Assembly: GCA_025462865.1 (NCBI GenBank)
Contig: JAOAPI010000113.1
Location: 62,001-126,000, forward strand
Length of the DNA: 64,000 nt
From: Candidatus Sulfotelmatobacter sp.
GTDB taxonomy: Bacteria; Acidobacteriota; Terriglobia; Terriglobales; Acidobacteriaceae
Direction of reading: 5' to 3'
The notes under the pieces were generated by a model. The model ran no database searches, was not told the DNA's origin, and saw nothing but the letters and a program-made list of their open reading frames with translations. A program made the position numbers and the translations under genes. Below, in pieces: positions 39,347-47,876 of this stretch; the stretch's first letter is position 1, and each line of letters starts with the position of its first letter.

Positions 39347-39383
39347 CCGGCCGTGACAATTCCCACGGCCGGATTATTTTTTA
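39347..39383 (+). terminator. Intrinsic terminator after the GH13 gene
   Basis: CCGGCCGTG (39347-39355) and CACGGCCGG (39364-39372) form a perfect 9-bp stem with an 8-base loop, followed on the plus strand by ATTATTTTTTA. It ends the glycosidase transcript 30 bases after the stop codon and reaches the stop codon of the convergent glpK gene. Confidence 0.85.
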
Positions 39384-40871
39384 GGGACGCTCCCAGGACT
39401 TGGTGCGGGATACGGCCTCATCCCAACGCTCGCGTAGCGCCCTAACTCTCGAGGGTGGAAGGCGTGGTTCGAAACGGCATTCCGCCCGGGGCAATTCGGA
39501 GATTGCCTGAATTCCATCCCAGAAACCAACAGCCAATCCAGCTAGAAATGCGGCGCCCAGAGCGGTTGTCTCCGTCATCGAAGGGCGAACTACCGGAACG
39601 CCGAGAATGTCCGCCTGAAATTGCATGAGAGCGTCATTGGCGGTTGCGCCCCCATCTACCCGCAACTCCTGAAGCGGAGTGTTGGTATCGGTCTGAACTG
39701 CATCCATCAAATCGGCGACCTGATAGGCGATGCTTTCCAGAGCGGCGCGCGCGATGTGGCCCGCTTTGCTACCACGCGTAAGGCCGAAGATTGCACCGCG
39801 GGCGAAAGAGTCCCAGTGCGGAGCGCCCAGGCCCACGAAGGCGGGGACGAAAAACACTCCGCCATTGTCGGAAACAGAATTCGCCAGCGCCTCTACATCC
39901 GAAGAACTACCAATGATTCCCAGGCCGTCACGCAGCCACTGGACCACGGCGCCACCGACAAATACGCTTCCCTCCAGCGCGTAATCAGTATGGTCGCCAA
40001 TTTTCCAGGCCACCGTGGTCACCAGGCGATTGGAAGATGCGACGGCGCGTTTGCCGGTGCTCTGCAACATAAAGCAGCCCGTTCCGTAAGTATTTTTTGT
40101 AAGGCCGGGGCTGGTGCATCTTTGTCCAAACAATGCCGACTGCTGATCGCCGGCAATTCCTGCAATAGGAATCCCGTTGAGATCTGGGACGCTACTTACC
40201 TCCGCGTAAACCTCGCTGGAGGTTCGAACCACAGGCACCATTGATTCTGGAACACGGAATAGCTCGAGCAATTCGCTATCCCATTGGCCAGCCTGAAGAT
40301 TGAAAAGCATAGTGCGGGAAGCGTTGCTGGCGTCGGTAACGTGCACCCGGCCTCCAGTGAGCTTCCAAAGCAGCCATGTGTCGACAGTGCCGAACGCCAA
40401 TCGGCCGGCTTCGGCGAGTTGCCGCGCGTTCGGAACATTCTCCAGCATCCAGGAAATCTTGGTGGCCGAGAAGTACGCGTCGATTAAAAGACCAGTGCGC
40501 TGCTGTATCCGAGGTTCGTGGCCTTGTGTTTTGAGCTGCTCACAGAACGCGGCAGTGCGGCGATCCTGCCAGACGATGGCGTTGTAAATGGGCTTGCCGG
40601 TTGACCGGTCCCAGACGATGGTTGTTTCCCGCTGGTTCGTGATGCTGATCGCGGCGATGTCTCTAGCTTGTACTCTGGCTTTGGATAAGGCTTCCAAGGC
40701 CACGGCGATCTGTGCTGCCGCAATTTCTTCGGGATCGTGCTCGACCCATCCAGGCTGGGGAAATATCTGCTGAAATTCCCGCTGAGCCACAGAACGGACC
40801 GCGCCGAGATCGTCAAACAGGAGGGCTCGGGAACTGGTTGTGCCCTGATCGAGAGAAAGGATGTAACGCAA
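39381..40871 (-). CDS. glpK: Glycerol kinase
   Basis: A 496-residue FGGY-family kinase beginning [18 protein letters not shown], with [29 protein letters not shown] and the C-terminal ATP site [21 protein letters not shown]. Length and motifs match GlpK closely. It phosphorylates glycerol to sn-glycerol 3-phosphate in the cytoplasm. The start is TTG with GGAGG four bases upstream (40876-40880 on the plus strand), a slightly short spacing. It lies 25 bases after the glycerol facilitator gene in one operon. No glpD or GlpR-type regulator is adjacent. Confidence 0.95.
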   Translation of the reverse strand: MRYILSLDQGTTSSRALLFDDLGAVRSVAQREFQQIFPQPGWVEHDPEEIAAAQIAVALEALSKARVQARDIAAISITNQRETTIVWDRSTGKPIYNAIVWQDRRTAAFCEQLKTQGHEPRIQQRTGLLIDAYFSATKISWMLENVPNARQLAEAGRLAFGTVDTWLLWKLTGGRVHVTDASNASRTMLFNLQAGQWDSELLELFRVPESMVPVVRTSSEVYAEVSSVPDLNGIPIAGIAGDQQSALFGQRCTSPGLTKNTYGTGCFMLQSTGKRAVASSNRLVTTVAWKIGDHTDYALEGSVFVGGAVVQWLRDGLGIIGSSSDVEALANSVSDNGGVFFVPAFVGLGAPHWDSFARGAIFGLTRGSKAGHIARAALESIAYQVADLMDAVQTDTNTPLQELRVDGGATANDALMQFQADILGVPVVRPSMTETTALGAAFLAGLAVGFWDGIQAISELPRAECRFEPRLPPSRVRALRERWDEAVSRTKSWERP

Positions 40872-40896
40872 ACAGCCTCCTAATTTTTAGCGGTGA

Positions 40897-41685
40897 TCAA
40901 GCCGAGGGCTGTGACATTCTTAGGAATCGTCGAATACCAAAATCATAAATGGCCGCGCCGAGCAGGCCGCCCAGCAGGGGCGCAATGACCGGCACCCACC
41001 AGATCCGCGCGCCGTCGGTGAGACCGTTGTTCTTGAATCCAGCGATGGCGGTGAAGAGGCGCGGTCCAAAATCGCGCGCGGGGTTGATTGGATATCCGTG
41101 CATGCCGCCAAAGCTCATGCCTATGGCGACGACAACCAATCCGATCATTAGAGGCGCGAGGTTGGCTCCAGGCGGAACGTTTAATTCGTCGGTGATGGCC
41201 AGCACAAGGAGCAACAGAAGAGCCGTACCGATAACCTGATCCAAAAAGCCCGCTTGCGGCCACGATGGAAACGCCGGGAAAGTGGTAAACACACCCGCGG
41301 TTCTTTCAAGTTCAGGGTCGAACTGACGGAATGCAGGCAGATAATTTCGGTATACCAGCGCTGCCGCGAAGAACGCGCCTGCTGTCTGCGCCATGAAATA
41401 AGGGACGACTTTGCGCCAGGGAAAACCACGAAACACCGCCATCGTGAGAGTGACTGCCGGGTTCAGGTGGCCGCCGGAAATTTTCCCCGCAATGTAGATT
41501 CCCATGGTTACCGCGAGTCCCCAACCTAATGTGATGTTGGTGTAGCCGCCGTGAATGATGGCGGCTGGAGTGTTCGAAGGGAACAGAACAACCATGGCGA
41601 CCACCCCGGTGCCGAAGAGAATTAAGACAAAGGTTCCCATGAACTCAGCAATCAACTGGGCAGTCAGGCTTGGCCTGATGTTCAT
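40897..41685 (-). CDS. glpF: Glycerol uptake facilitator (aquaglyceroporin)
   Basis: A 262-residue MIP channel with both half-helix motifs: NPA at 75-77 (GGHLNPAVTL) and NPARD at 201-205 (GYPINPARDFGPR). The Asp after the second NPAR is typical of glycerol-conducting aquaglyceroporins. Six membrane helices are visible. GGAG lies just before the ATG. It passes glycerol into the cell for trapping by the kinase encoded next. The 190 bases upstream show no clear operator. Confidence 0.93.
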   Translation of the reverse strand: MNIRPSLTAQLIAEFMGTFVLILFGTGVVAMVVLFPSNTPAAIIHGGYTNITLGWGLAVTMGIYIAGKISGGHLNPAVTLTMAVFRGFPWRKVVPYFMAQTAGAFFAAALVYRNYLPAFRQFDPELERTAGVFTTFPAFPSWPQAGFLDQVIGTALLLLLVLAITDELNVPPGANLAPLMIGLVVVAIGMSFGGMHGYPINPARDFGPRLFTAIAGFKNNGLTDGARIWWVPVIAPLLGGLLGAAIYDFGIRRFLRMSQPSA

Positions 41686-41873
41686 GCGTTGCTCCTAAAT
41701 CGGCTTGTCTAAGGTTTTCGAACCGCGAGTAGTCTAGCAAGGAATTGAAACTGAGTTCGGCTTTTACGGGTTTTCGAGTGAGCGGATTCCCGGCAACGTC
41801 AAGTTGGAGCGTACTCCCGAGCGCTTCTTCCTTACGAGTTCCTGAGTGCGCAAGATTTTCAAGTTATTTCCAC

Positions 41874-41901
41874 TTGACAGGATTGCCACGTTCTATAAGA
41901 T
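41874..41901 (+). promoter_or_regulatory. Promoter of the arginine operon
   Basis: TTGACA (41874-41879) and TAAGAT (41896-41901) are 16 bases apart. The predicted start of transcription, around 41908, falls inside the first ARG box, so bound ArgR would block RNA polymerase directly. The leader would be only about 30 bases long. Confidence 0.65.
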
Positions 41902-41939
41902 AGAGAATATTTATTCATATATGTGAATAAATATGCACA
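41902..41939. promoter_or_regulatory. Two tandem ARG boxes (ArgR operator)
   Basis: Against the enterobacterial ARG-box consensus TNTGAATWWWWATTCANA, box 1 (41902-41919) reads AGAGAATATTTATTCATA and box 2 (41922-41939) reads TGTGAATAAATATGCACA. Each is an 18-base palindromic site with one or two departures. They are two bases apart, the close tandem arrangement expected for a hexameric ArgR. Box 2 abuts the argR ATG and there is no ribosome-binding site between, so argR is probably translated with low efficiency. Confidence 0.75.
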
Positions 41940-42383
41940 ATGAATAAAGCACTGCGGCAAAGAGCGGTTTTGGAAGTGCTAAGGCATGGGGCGATAACGA
42001 GCCAGGAAGAATTGCAGCGTGCTTTGCGCAAGCGCGGTTTCAAGGTGGGTCAGGCAACGTTGTCGCGGGATATTCGCGACCTCAACCTGAGCAAGACTTC
42101 GACGGGCTATACGTTATCGCAAGCGGAAGGCGGCGCTGGTCTGGCCTTGCCCCCGGTGCAACGCCTGATTCGGGAGTTCGTACTGGATGTGCGGCCGGCG
42201 CAGAACCTGCTGGTGGTGAAAACCATTATCGGTAGCGCCCAGCCCGTGGCGGCAGCGCTGGATGAGCAGGAATGGGAGGAAGTTGTGGGAACGATTGCCG
42301 GCGACGACGCGATTTTGATCGTTTGTCCCGATAAGGACGCCGCCAAAAAAGTTGCGGGGCGGATCGAGGAGATGCTCGGCTGA
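41940..42383 (+). CDS. argR: Arginine repressor ArgR
   Basis: A 147-residue protein with the N-terminal winged-helix DNA-binding domain (ITSQEELQRALRKRGFKVGQATLSRDIRDLNLSK) and the C-terminal arginine-binding, oligomerising domain with IAGDDAILIVCPDK. Arginine acts as co-repressor. It is the first gene of the operon it should control. The ATG has no Shine-Dalgarno sequence because the ARG box reaches the start codon. Its stop overlaps the probable start of argC. Confidence 0.94.
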   Translation: MNKALRQRAVLEVLRHGAITSQEELQRALRKRGFKVGQATLSRDIRDLNLSKTSTGYTLSQAEGGAGLALPPVQRLIREFVLDVRPAQNLLVVKTIIGSAQPVAAALDEQEWEEVVGTIAGDDAILIVCPDKDAAKKVAGRIEEMLG

Positions 42384-42406
42384 CGGGTGCGAAACTCAAA
42401 ACGGCG

Positions 42407-43426
42407 GTGTTAGGAGCCAGCGGCTATACCGGCCTGGAACTCACACGAATTCTCGAGCGCCATCCCCGCCTGGAGAAGCCGAGCTTGTTGCGGCGAGAAG
42501 CTAGTGACGGCGCGGCAGACTTGGCGGAGATTTTTCCAGAGTTGTCGGGTAACGGAGGTTATCCGCTGCGGGCGCTCTCATGGCCGGAAGTGAAGCGACA
42601 AGGGATTGAGTTGTTGTTTCTGGCTACGCCGCATGCAGCCTCGCGAGCGCTGGTGCCGGAAGCCGTCGCGCAGGGATTGCGCGTGATCGATTTGAGCGGC
42701 GCGTGGCGGCTGAAAGAAGCGCAGCATCGCGCCATTTACTCCTTCCAGGATGCGGACGCAGTCACCGCCGCTGAACTGACATCGAGGGCGGTTTACGGTT
42801 TGCCGGAATTAAATGGCGACCGGCTTGCATCGGCACACTTGGTGGCGAATCCAGGTTGCTATGCGACTTCGGTAATCCTCGCACTGCTGCCGCTCTTGAA
42901 AAGTGGATTGATCGATCAGGAACGTGGAATTATTTCCGATTCGAAATCCGGAGTATCGGGAGCGGGTAAGGCGCCTAGCTCGCGGACTCACTTCGTTTCT
43001 GTAGCCGACAATCTTTCCGCTTATTCGGTTTTCAATCACCGGCATCTTGGAGAAATGGTGGAGCAGTTGGGATTGAACGATACGCAGCTGACTTTTACAC
43101 CGCATCTGCTGCCGATTCCGCGTGGGATTCTCTCGACCATCTATGTGCACTTGAAGAAAGCAATGAAACCGGCCGAAGTTGAATCCTGTCTGCGAAATTT
43201 CTATGGGGGCAAACACTGGATTCGCGTGTTCGCGACGCCGAAGCTGCCCGAGTTGCAGTTCTCCTTACATACCAATTACTGCGATCTGGGATTTTGTCTA
43301 GCTGAGGATGGTCAGCGGCTGGTGCTTCTGTCCTGCCTGGACAATTTGCTGAAAGGTGCGGCGGGCCAGGCGGTGCAGAACATGAACCTGATGTACGGGT
43401 GGGGAGAACGGGAGGGTTTGCAGTGA
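42407..43426 (+). CDS. argC: N-acetyl-gamma-glutamyl-phosphate reductase
   Basis: The protein shows the NAD(P) site LGASGYTGLEL, the catalytic Cys in NPGCYATS and the GAGKAPSSRTHF loop of ArgC. It reduces N-acetylglutamyl phosphate to the semialdehyde. The coordinates use GTG 42407, the first standard start, but that removes most of beta strand 1. Upstream in frame, from CTG 42380, the codons read TGAKLKTAV, which restores it. GAGGAG at 42366-42371 is 8 bases before that CTG, and the CTG overlaps the argR stop. I think CTG 42380 is the real start (348 residues). Confidence 0.93.
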   Translation: MLGASGYTGLELTRILERHPRLEKPSLLRREASDGAADLAEIFPELSGNGGYPLRALSWPEVKRQGIELLFLATPHAASRALVPEAVAQGLRVIDLSGAWRLKEAQHRAIYSFQDADAVTAAELTSRAVYGLPELNGDRLASAHLVANPGCYATSVILALLPLLKSGLIDQERGIISDSKSGVSGAGKAPSSRTHFVSVADNLSAYSVFNHRHLGEMVEQLGLNDTQLTFTPHLLPIPRGILSTIYVHLKKAMKPAEVESCLRNFYGGKHWIRVFATPKLPELQFSLHTNYCDLGFCLAEDGQRLVLLSCLDNLLKGAAGQAVQNMNLMYGWGEREGLQ

Positions 43427-44208
43427 CGATTGTGGTGAAGGTCGGCGGTTCGGCCATCGAAGATGCGGCAACGCTGCGCAAGTGCGCCCAGTCCATCGCG
43501 GAGTTGGCGCGGGATGGTCACCGCGTGGCTGTGGTGCATGGCGGCGGTAGCGCATTAACTCGCATGCTCGAGCGGTTAGGGAAAAAGAGCGAGTTTGTGG
43601 ACGGGTTGCGCGTCACCGATGCTGAAACGCGCGATGTGGCACTGATGGTATTAGCTGGAATCATTAACAAGAAGCTGGTGGCAGCAATTCAGGCCGCAGG
43701 CATGCCGGCAATCGGTTTTTGTGGCGGAGACGGTATGACGTTCCGCGCACGGAAGAAGTTTGTTCGTGGGCGCGACCTGGGTTTCGTTGGCGAAATTTGC
43801 TTTGCGGAACCGTGCTGGATCGAGGCCCTTTGGCAGCAGGGAGGAATTCCAGTTTTGGCTTCGCTGGCATTGGGCGCCGACGGCGAATACTACAACGTGA
43901 ATGCAGATGAAATGGCGGCGTCGTGTGCTGCTGCGTGCCATGCCAACACGTTGGTCTTTCTCACGGACGTGGCTGGCGTGAGAGACGCAGCGGGAACTGT
44001 GATGCCGTGGCTGAGCACGAAACAGGCGGCCGAACTGGCGGCAGGGGCCGTCATCAGCGGGGGGATGCTGCCCAAGCTTCAGGCTTGCGGACACGCGCTC
44101 AAACAAGGCGTGGGGAGGGTAAGAATTCTTCCCGCAATCGAAGCGGAACTGTTGCCGCAGTTTTATCTCACAAAGCTTTCATGCGGCACGGAGGTTACCT
44201 ATTCATGA
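43423..44208 (+). CDS. argB: Acetylglutamate kinase
   Basis: The start is GTG 43423, overlapping the argC stop as GTGA; GGAGG at 43411-43415 precedes it. A longer in-frame reading from 43399 only overlaps argC. About 261 residues of the amino-acid kinase fold, with VVKVGGSAIED for ATP phosphates, VVHGGGSALTRML for N-acetylglutamate and VNADEMAA near the C-terminus. It phosphorylates N-acetylglutamate. No N-terminal extension of the arginine-sensitive type is seen; regulation is more likely at the operator. Confidence 0.93.
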   Translation: MTIVVKVGGSAIEDAATLRKCAQSIAELARDGHRVAVVHGGGSALTRMLERLGKKSEFVDGLRVTDAETRDVALMVLAGIINKKLVAAIQAAGMPAIGFCGGDGMTFRARKKFVRGRDLGFVGEICFAEPCWIEALWQQGGIPVLASLALGADGEYYNVNADEMAASCAAACHANTLVFLTDVAGVRDAAGTVMPWLSTKQAAELAAGAVISGGMLPKLQACGHALKQGVGRVRILPAIEAELLPQFYLTKLSCGTEVTYS

Positions 44209-45278
44209 GTTCGACAGGAGTTGTTGGTTACAAAACGCAACTGGCGCGTACGCAAGGGCAGAAAAAGGATTCGAAGCCAAGGCGCGCAGCAGCGAGTCGT
44301 GCGTCCGAGAGAGCTCCACAACAATTCTGGTGTCCCGACCTGGTTTCGACCCGCGATCTCGGGCCTCTCGGAGTAGAAGCGATTTTGCGTCTGGCTGAAA
44401 TCATGAAGTCTTGTCCTACGGACTTTCAAGAGACCCTCAAGGGCCGGCAAATGGTGATGTTCTTCGAAAAGCCGTCTCTACGGACACGCCTGACGTTCGA
44501 AGCCGGAATGGTCAGTTTGGGCGGCTCCGCCATGTTTGTTGATCAGACCCACGAACGCCTGGATGCCCGCGAAAAGCTGAGCGATGTGGCGCACAATCTC
44601 GAGCGCTGGGTCGATCTGATTGTGCTGCGTACCTTTTCGCAGGACACAATTGACGCCATGGCGCAGCACGCCCGCGTCCCGGTGATCAATGCGCTCAGCG
44701 ATCTGGAGCATCCGTGTCAGGCGCTGGCAGACTATCTCACACTGATAGAGAGGTTCGGAGACGCAAAGAGCCGCTGCCTGGCCTATGTTGGCGATGGCAA
44801 CAACGTGGCGCATTCTCTGCTGCTAACAGCCGCGTGTCTGGGATCGTCGATCCGAATCGCGACACCACAAGGGTATGCGCCGGATCCGCAGATCGTGGCC
44901 GACGCGCGGGCGATTGCCGCGGAAACCGGCGCCGAAATTTACTTATTGACGGATCCTCGGGAAGCAGTTGCCGGAGCCGACGCTGTTTACACCGATGCAT
45001 GGACGAGCATGGGACATGAGAAGGAAGAAGACGAGCGAGCCAGGATTTTCCCGCCTTATCAAGTGAATGCGGAACTCATGGCAGAAGCCGCTCCCCATGC
45101 GGTGTTTATGCACTGCCTGCCGGCTCACCGCGGGTTGGAAGTGACCGATGGAGTTATGGATTCTCCGCAGTCAGTAATTTTTGAGCAGGCGGAAAACCGT
45201 CTGCACGTACAGAAAGCGATTCTTTATCTGCTACTGGGGGGCGGCGATCGCCTGCCCGCAAGGAGTGCTTATGTCTGA
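44205..45278 (+). CDS. argF: Ornithine carbamoyltransferase
   Basis: ATG 44205 overlaps the argB stop (ATGA) and follows GGAGG. The 357-residue protein has the carbamoyl-phosphate loop EKPSLRTRLTFE, SDLEHPCQALADYL, TDAWTSMG and the catalytic Cys in FMHCLPAHRG. It makes citrulline from ornithine. The first 45 residues (Lys/Arg-rich, RTQGQKKDSKPRRAAASRASERAPQ) are an unusual basic extension before the usual start of the fold. An acetylornithine transcarbamylase is possible but the SMG and HCLP motifs fit OTCase. It overlaps argG by eight bases. Confidence 0.9.
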   Translation: MSSTGVVGYKTQLARTQGQKKDSKPRRAAASRASERAPQQFWCPDLVSTRDLGPLGVEAILRLAEIMKSCPTDFQETLKGRQMVMFFEKPSLRTRLTFEAGMVSLGGSAMFVDQTHERLDAREKLSDVAHNLERWVDLIVLRTFSQDTIDAMAQHARVPVINALSDLEHPCQALADYLTLIERFGDAKSRCLAYVGDGNNVAHSLLLTAACLGSSIRIATPQGYAPDPQIVADARAIAAETGAEIYLLTDPREAVAGADAVYTDAWTSMGHEKEEDERARIFPPYQVNAELMAEAAPHAVFMHCLPAHRGLEVTDGVMDSPQSVIFEQAENRLHVQKAILYLLLGGGDRLPARSAYV

Positions 45279-46476
45279 AAAAGTTGTGCTCGCTTACTCT
45301 GGAGGACTCGATACCTCCATCATTATTCCCTGGCTTAAGGAAAATTACTCTTACAGCGTCATCGCCATGGTGGGCGATGTAGGGCAGGGGGATGACGTCG
45401 AGGCAGTTGTAGAGAAGGCTTACGCCACCGGCGCGAGCAAGGTGATCGTGGAAGATCTCCGCGAGGAGTTTTTGACTGGATACGTTTTTCCAGCATTGCA
45501 GGCCGGCGCTGTGTATGAGCATAAATATCTGCTGGGCACATCACTGGCGCGACCCGTGATCGCGAAACATCAGGTCGAAGTTGCGCTACGCGAAGGAGCC
45601 ACAGCCGTCGCTCATGGGTGTACAGGAAAGGGGAACGATCAGGTCCGTTTCGAGTTGACGTATCAGGCGCTCGCGCCCGACTTGAAAGTCATCGCGCCTT
45701 GGCGGGAATGGTCGCTGAAGTCACGCGAGGATTGCCTCGATTACGCTGAGCAGCATGGCATCGCGGTGGCGGCGAGCCGGGAGAAAATCCACAGCAGGGA
45801 CCGCAATCTCTGGCACCTTAGCCACGAAGGCGGAGAACTTGAGGAGGCTGCGAATGCTCCGCTGTCTACGACCTGGCAGATGACGCGGTCGCCACAAGAA
45901 GCCCCAGACAAGAATGAAGAAATAACGATCGGCTTCGAGAAGGGGATACCGGTTGCTGTCGATGGCATGAAGCTGGATCCGGTGTCGCTAGTCGAGCTGC
46001 TGAATGAAGTTGGGGCGAGGAACGCCATCGGCCGGGTGGATTTGGTGGAGAACCGCTTCGTGGGAATCAAGTCGCGCGGCTGCTACGAAACTCCAGGTGG
46101 AACCTTGCTGATTGCGGCGCATCGCGAGCTGGAGGCATTGTGCCTGGAACGCGAGGTCGCGCACTTTAAGCAGCATGTGGCGCTTAAGTATGCGGAGCTC
46201 GTTTACTTTGGATTGTGGTTCACGCCGCTACGCGAGGCGCTGGATGCATTTGTCGCCAGCACGCAAACGGAGATCACCGGCAGCGTGACGTTGTCTTTGT
46301 ACAAAGGGAATGTTTCGGTGGTGAGCCGCCAATCCGAGCACTCGCTCTATCGCACTGACCTTTCCTCGTTCACGATGGGTGACAGTTACGATCAGAAGGA
46401 TGCCGCCGGATTTATTCGCATCCTTGGACTGCCGTCGCGCACGCGCGCGCGTGCTCGGATGGAGGTTGCGCGATGA
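45271..46476 (+). CDS. argG: Argininosuccinate synthase
   Basis: From ATG 45271, preceded by AAGGAG, the protein has 401 residues, the normal size. It begins EKVVLAYSGGLDTSI, the PP-loop that binds ATP, and contains AHGCTGKGNDQVRFE and YETPGGTLL. It condenses citrulline and aspartate to argininosuccinate in the cytoplasm. The start lies within the argF stop region and its stop overlaps argH as ATGA, so translation is coupled through the operon. Confidence 0.95.
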   Translation: MSEKVVLAYSGGLDTSIIIPWLKENYSYSVIAMVGDVGQGDDVEAVVEKAYATGASKVIVEDLREEFLTGYVFPALQAGAVYEHKYLLGTSLARPVIAKHQVEVALREGATAVAHGCTGKGNDQVRFELTYQALAPDLKVIAPWREWSLKSREDCLDYAEQHGIAVAASREKIHSRDRNLWHLSHEGGELEEAANAPLSTTWQMTRSPQEAPDKNEEITIGFEKGIPVAVDGMKLDPVSLVELLNEVGARNAIGRVDLVENRFVGIKSRGCYETPGGTLLIAAHRELEALCLEREVAHFKQHVALKYAELVYFGLWFTPLREALDAFVASTQTEITGSVTLSLYKGNVSVVSRQSEHSLYRTDLSSFTMGDSYDQKDAAGFIRILGLPSRTRARARMEVAR

Positions 46477-47876
46477 AGATGTGGTCGGGACGTTTCCGGG
46501 AGCCTCTCGACTCGCAGTTCGAGCGCTGGCAGCGATCGTTTGAATTCGATCGCCGCTTGTTGAGCTACGAACTGGCGGCGAGCGCTGCCCACGCTCGTGC
46601 CCTCAAAAGCGCCGGCGTTCTTTCCGCGGATGAGCTCATCAGCATTCTCGAAGGTCTGCAACAGATTGGCGGGACTGCCACTGCCGCGAAGGGCCTAGCT
46701 GAAGACGATGAAGCTGAGGATGTGCATCATTTTGTCGAGAAGCAGTTGGTGGCGCGCATCGGCGAGGTCGGATACAAGTTGCACAGCGGCCGCAGCCGCA
46801 ACGAGCAGATTGCCACCGACCTGCGACTGTATGTGCGGGCGGCGATTGACGAGTTGCATAGCGAACTCGCGGAACTCTGTGCGGCTTTCACGGATCGCGC
46901 TGAACAAGCCGGAACCGCCGCGATGCCTGCTTATACACATCTGCAGCGCGCTGAACCAGTGCTGGTTGCCCACTGGCTGCTGGCCTACGTCGAAATGTTT
47001 CTGCGGGATGCGGACAGGCTGGCCGATTGCCGCAAGCGGCTGAACCTTTGCCCACTGGGCTCGGGCGCGGTGGCCGGAGCGACGCTACCACTGGATCGCG
47101 CTCTTATGGCTGACGAACTGGACTTCGATTCTGCAACTGCAAACAGTATCGATGCTACCAGCGACCGCGATTTCATTCTCGAATTTGTCAACACGCTTTC
47201 GCTACAGTGCCTGCATTTGAGCCGGTGGGCAGAGGAGATGATCATTTTCTCTACCCAGGAATTCGGCTTTGTGCAGTTGCCAGAGTCTTATTCCACGGGA
47301 AGCAGCGCGATGCCGCAGAAGAAGAATCCCGATCTTCTGGAACTGGTGCGAGGCAAAACCGGCAGGGTCATCGGCAGTGCAACAGCGCTCATGATCACAT
47401 TGAAAGGTCTACCGTTGGCTTACAACAAAGATTTGCAGGAAACCCAGCAGCCTCTGTTCGACGCCACGGACACGGCGATTGGAATGTTGCCGATGGTTGC
47501 AGGATGGATGAAGACGGTTGAATTCGCGCACTGGCGCATGAACGATGCGACGCAGTCTGGATTCATGAACGCCTGGGCTGGGGCAACTTACCTGGTGAAC
47601 CGTGGTGTTCCTTCCCGACTCGCACACGAACAGATCGGCAAGGCTGTGAAGCTGTGTGTCGAAAGAAACTGCGAGCTCCAGGATCTGACACTCGATGAGT
47701 TGCGAACTCTGAATCCGGCGTTTGATGAAGGTTTTCGAGACTGCCTTAAGCCGGCTAGTGTTTTGGGAATCCACGATGTTTCGGGAGGAACGGCCCCGGC
47801 CCGTGTGCACAAGGCAATTGCGGCGGCAAAAAAGAAAATCGGTACGCTGCGAGAGGTGATCCATGCGCACGCGTAA
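46473..47876 (+). CDS. argH: Argininosuccinate lyase
   Basis: The 467-residue protein of the fumarase/aspartase superfamily opens with MWSGRFREPLD and carries the signature GSSAMPQKKNPD, plus HSGRSRNEQIATD and TYLQRAEP-like substrate loops. It splits argininosuccinate into arginine and fumarate. It overlaps argG by four bases, and the last 14 bases overlap the acetyltransferase gene in another frame. Confidence 0.95.
   Translation: MKMWSGRFREPLDSQFERWQRSFEFDRRLLSYELAASAAHARALKSAGVLSADELISILEGLQQIGGTATAAKGLAEDDEAEDVHHFVEKQLVARIGEVGYKLHSGRSRNEQIATDLRLYVRAAIDELHSELAELCAAFTDRAEQAGTAAMPAYTHLQRAEPVLVAHWLLAYVEMFLRDADRLADCRKRLNLCPLGSGAVAGATLPLDRALMADELDFDSATANSIDATSDRDFILEFVNTLSLQCLHLSRWAEEMIIFSTQEFGFVQLPESYSTGSSAMPQKKNPDLLELVRGKTGRVIGSATALMITLKGLPLAYNKDLQETQQPLFDATDTAIGMLPMVAGWMKTVEFAHWRMNDATQSGFMNAWAGATYLVNRGVPSRLAHEQIGKAVKLCVERNCELQDLTLDELRTLNPAFDEGFRDCLKPASVLGIHDVSGGTAPARVHKAIAAAKKKIGTLREVIHAHA

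Noticed and set aside
43923-44204. Longer N-terminus for argF
   Set aside because: The extra 94 residues are read out of frame through argB; ATG 44205 has a good ribosome-binding site and the usual 4-base overlap.
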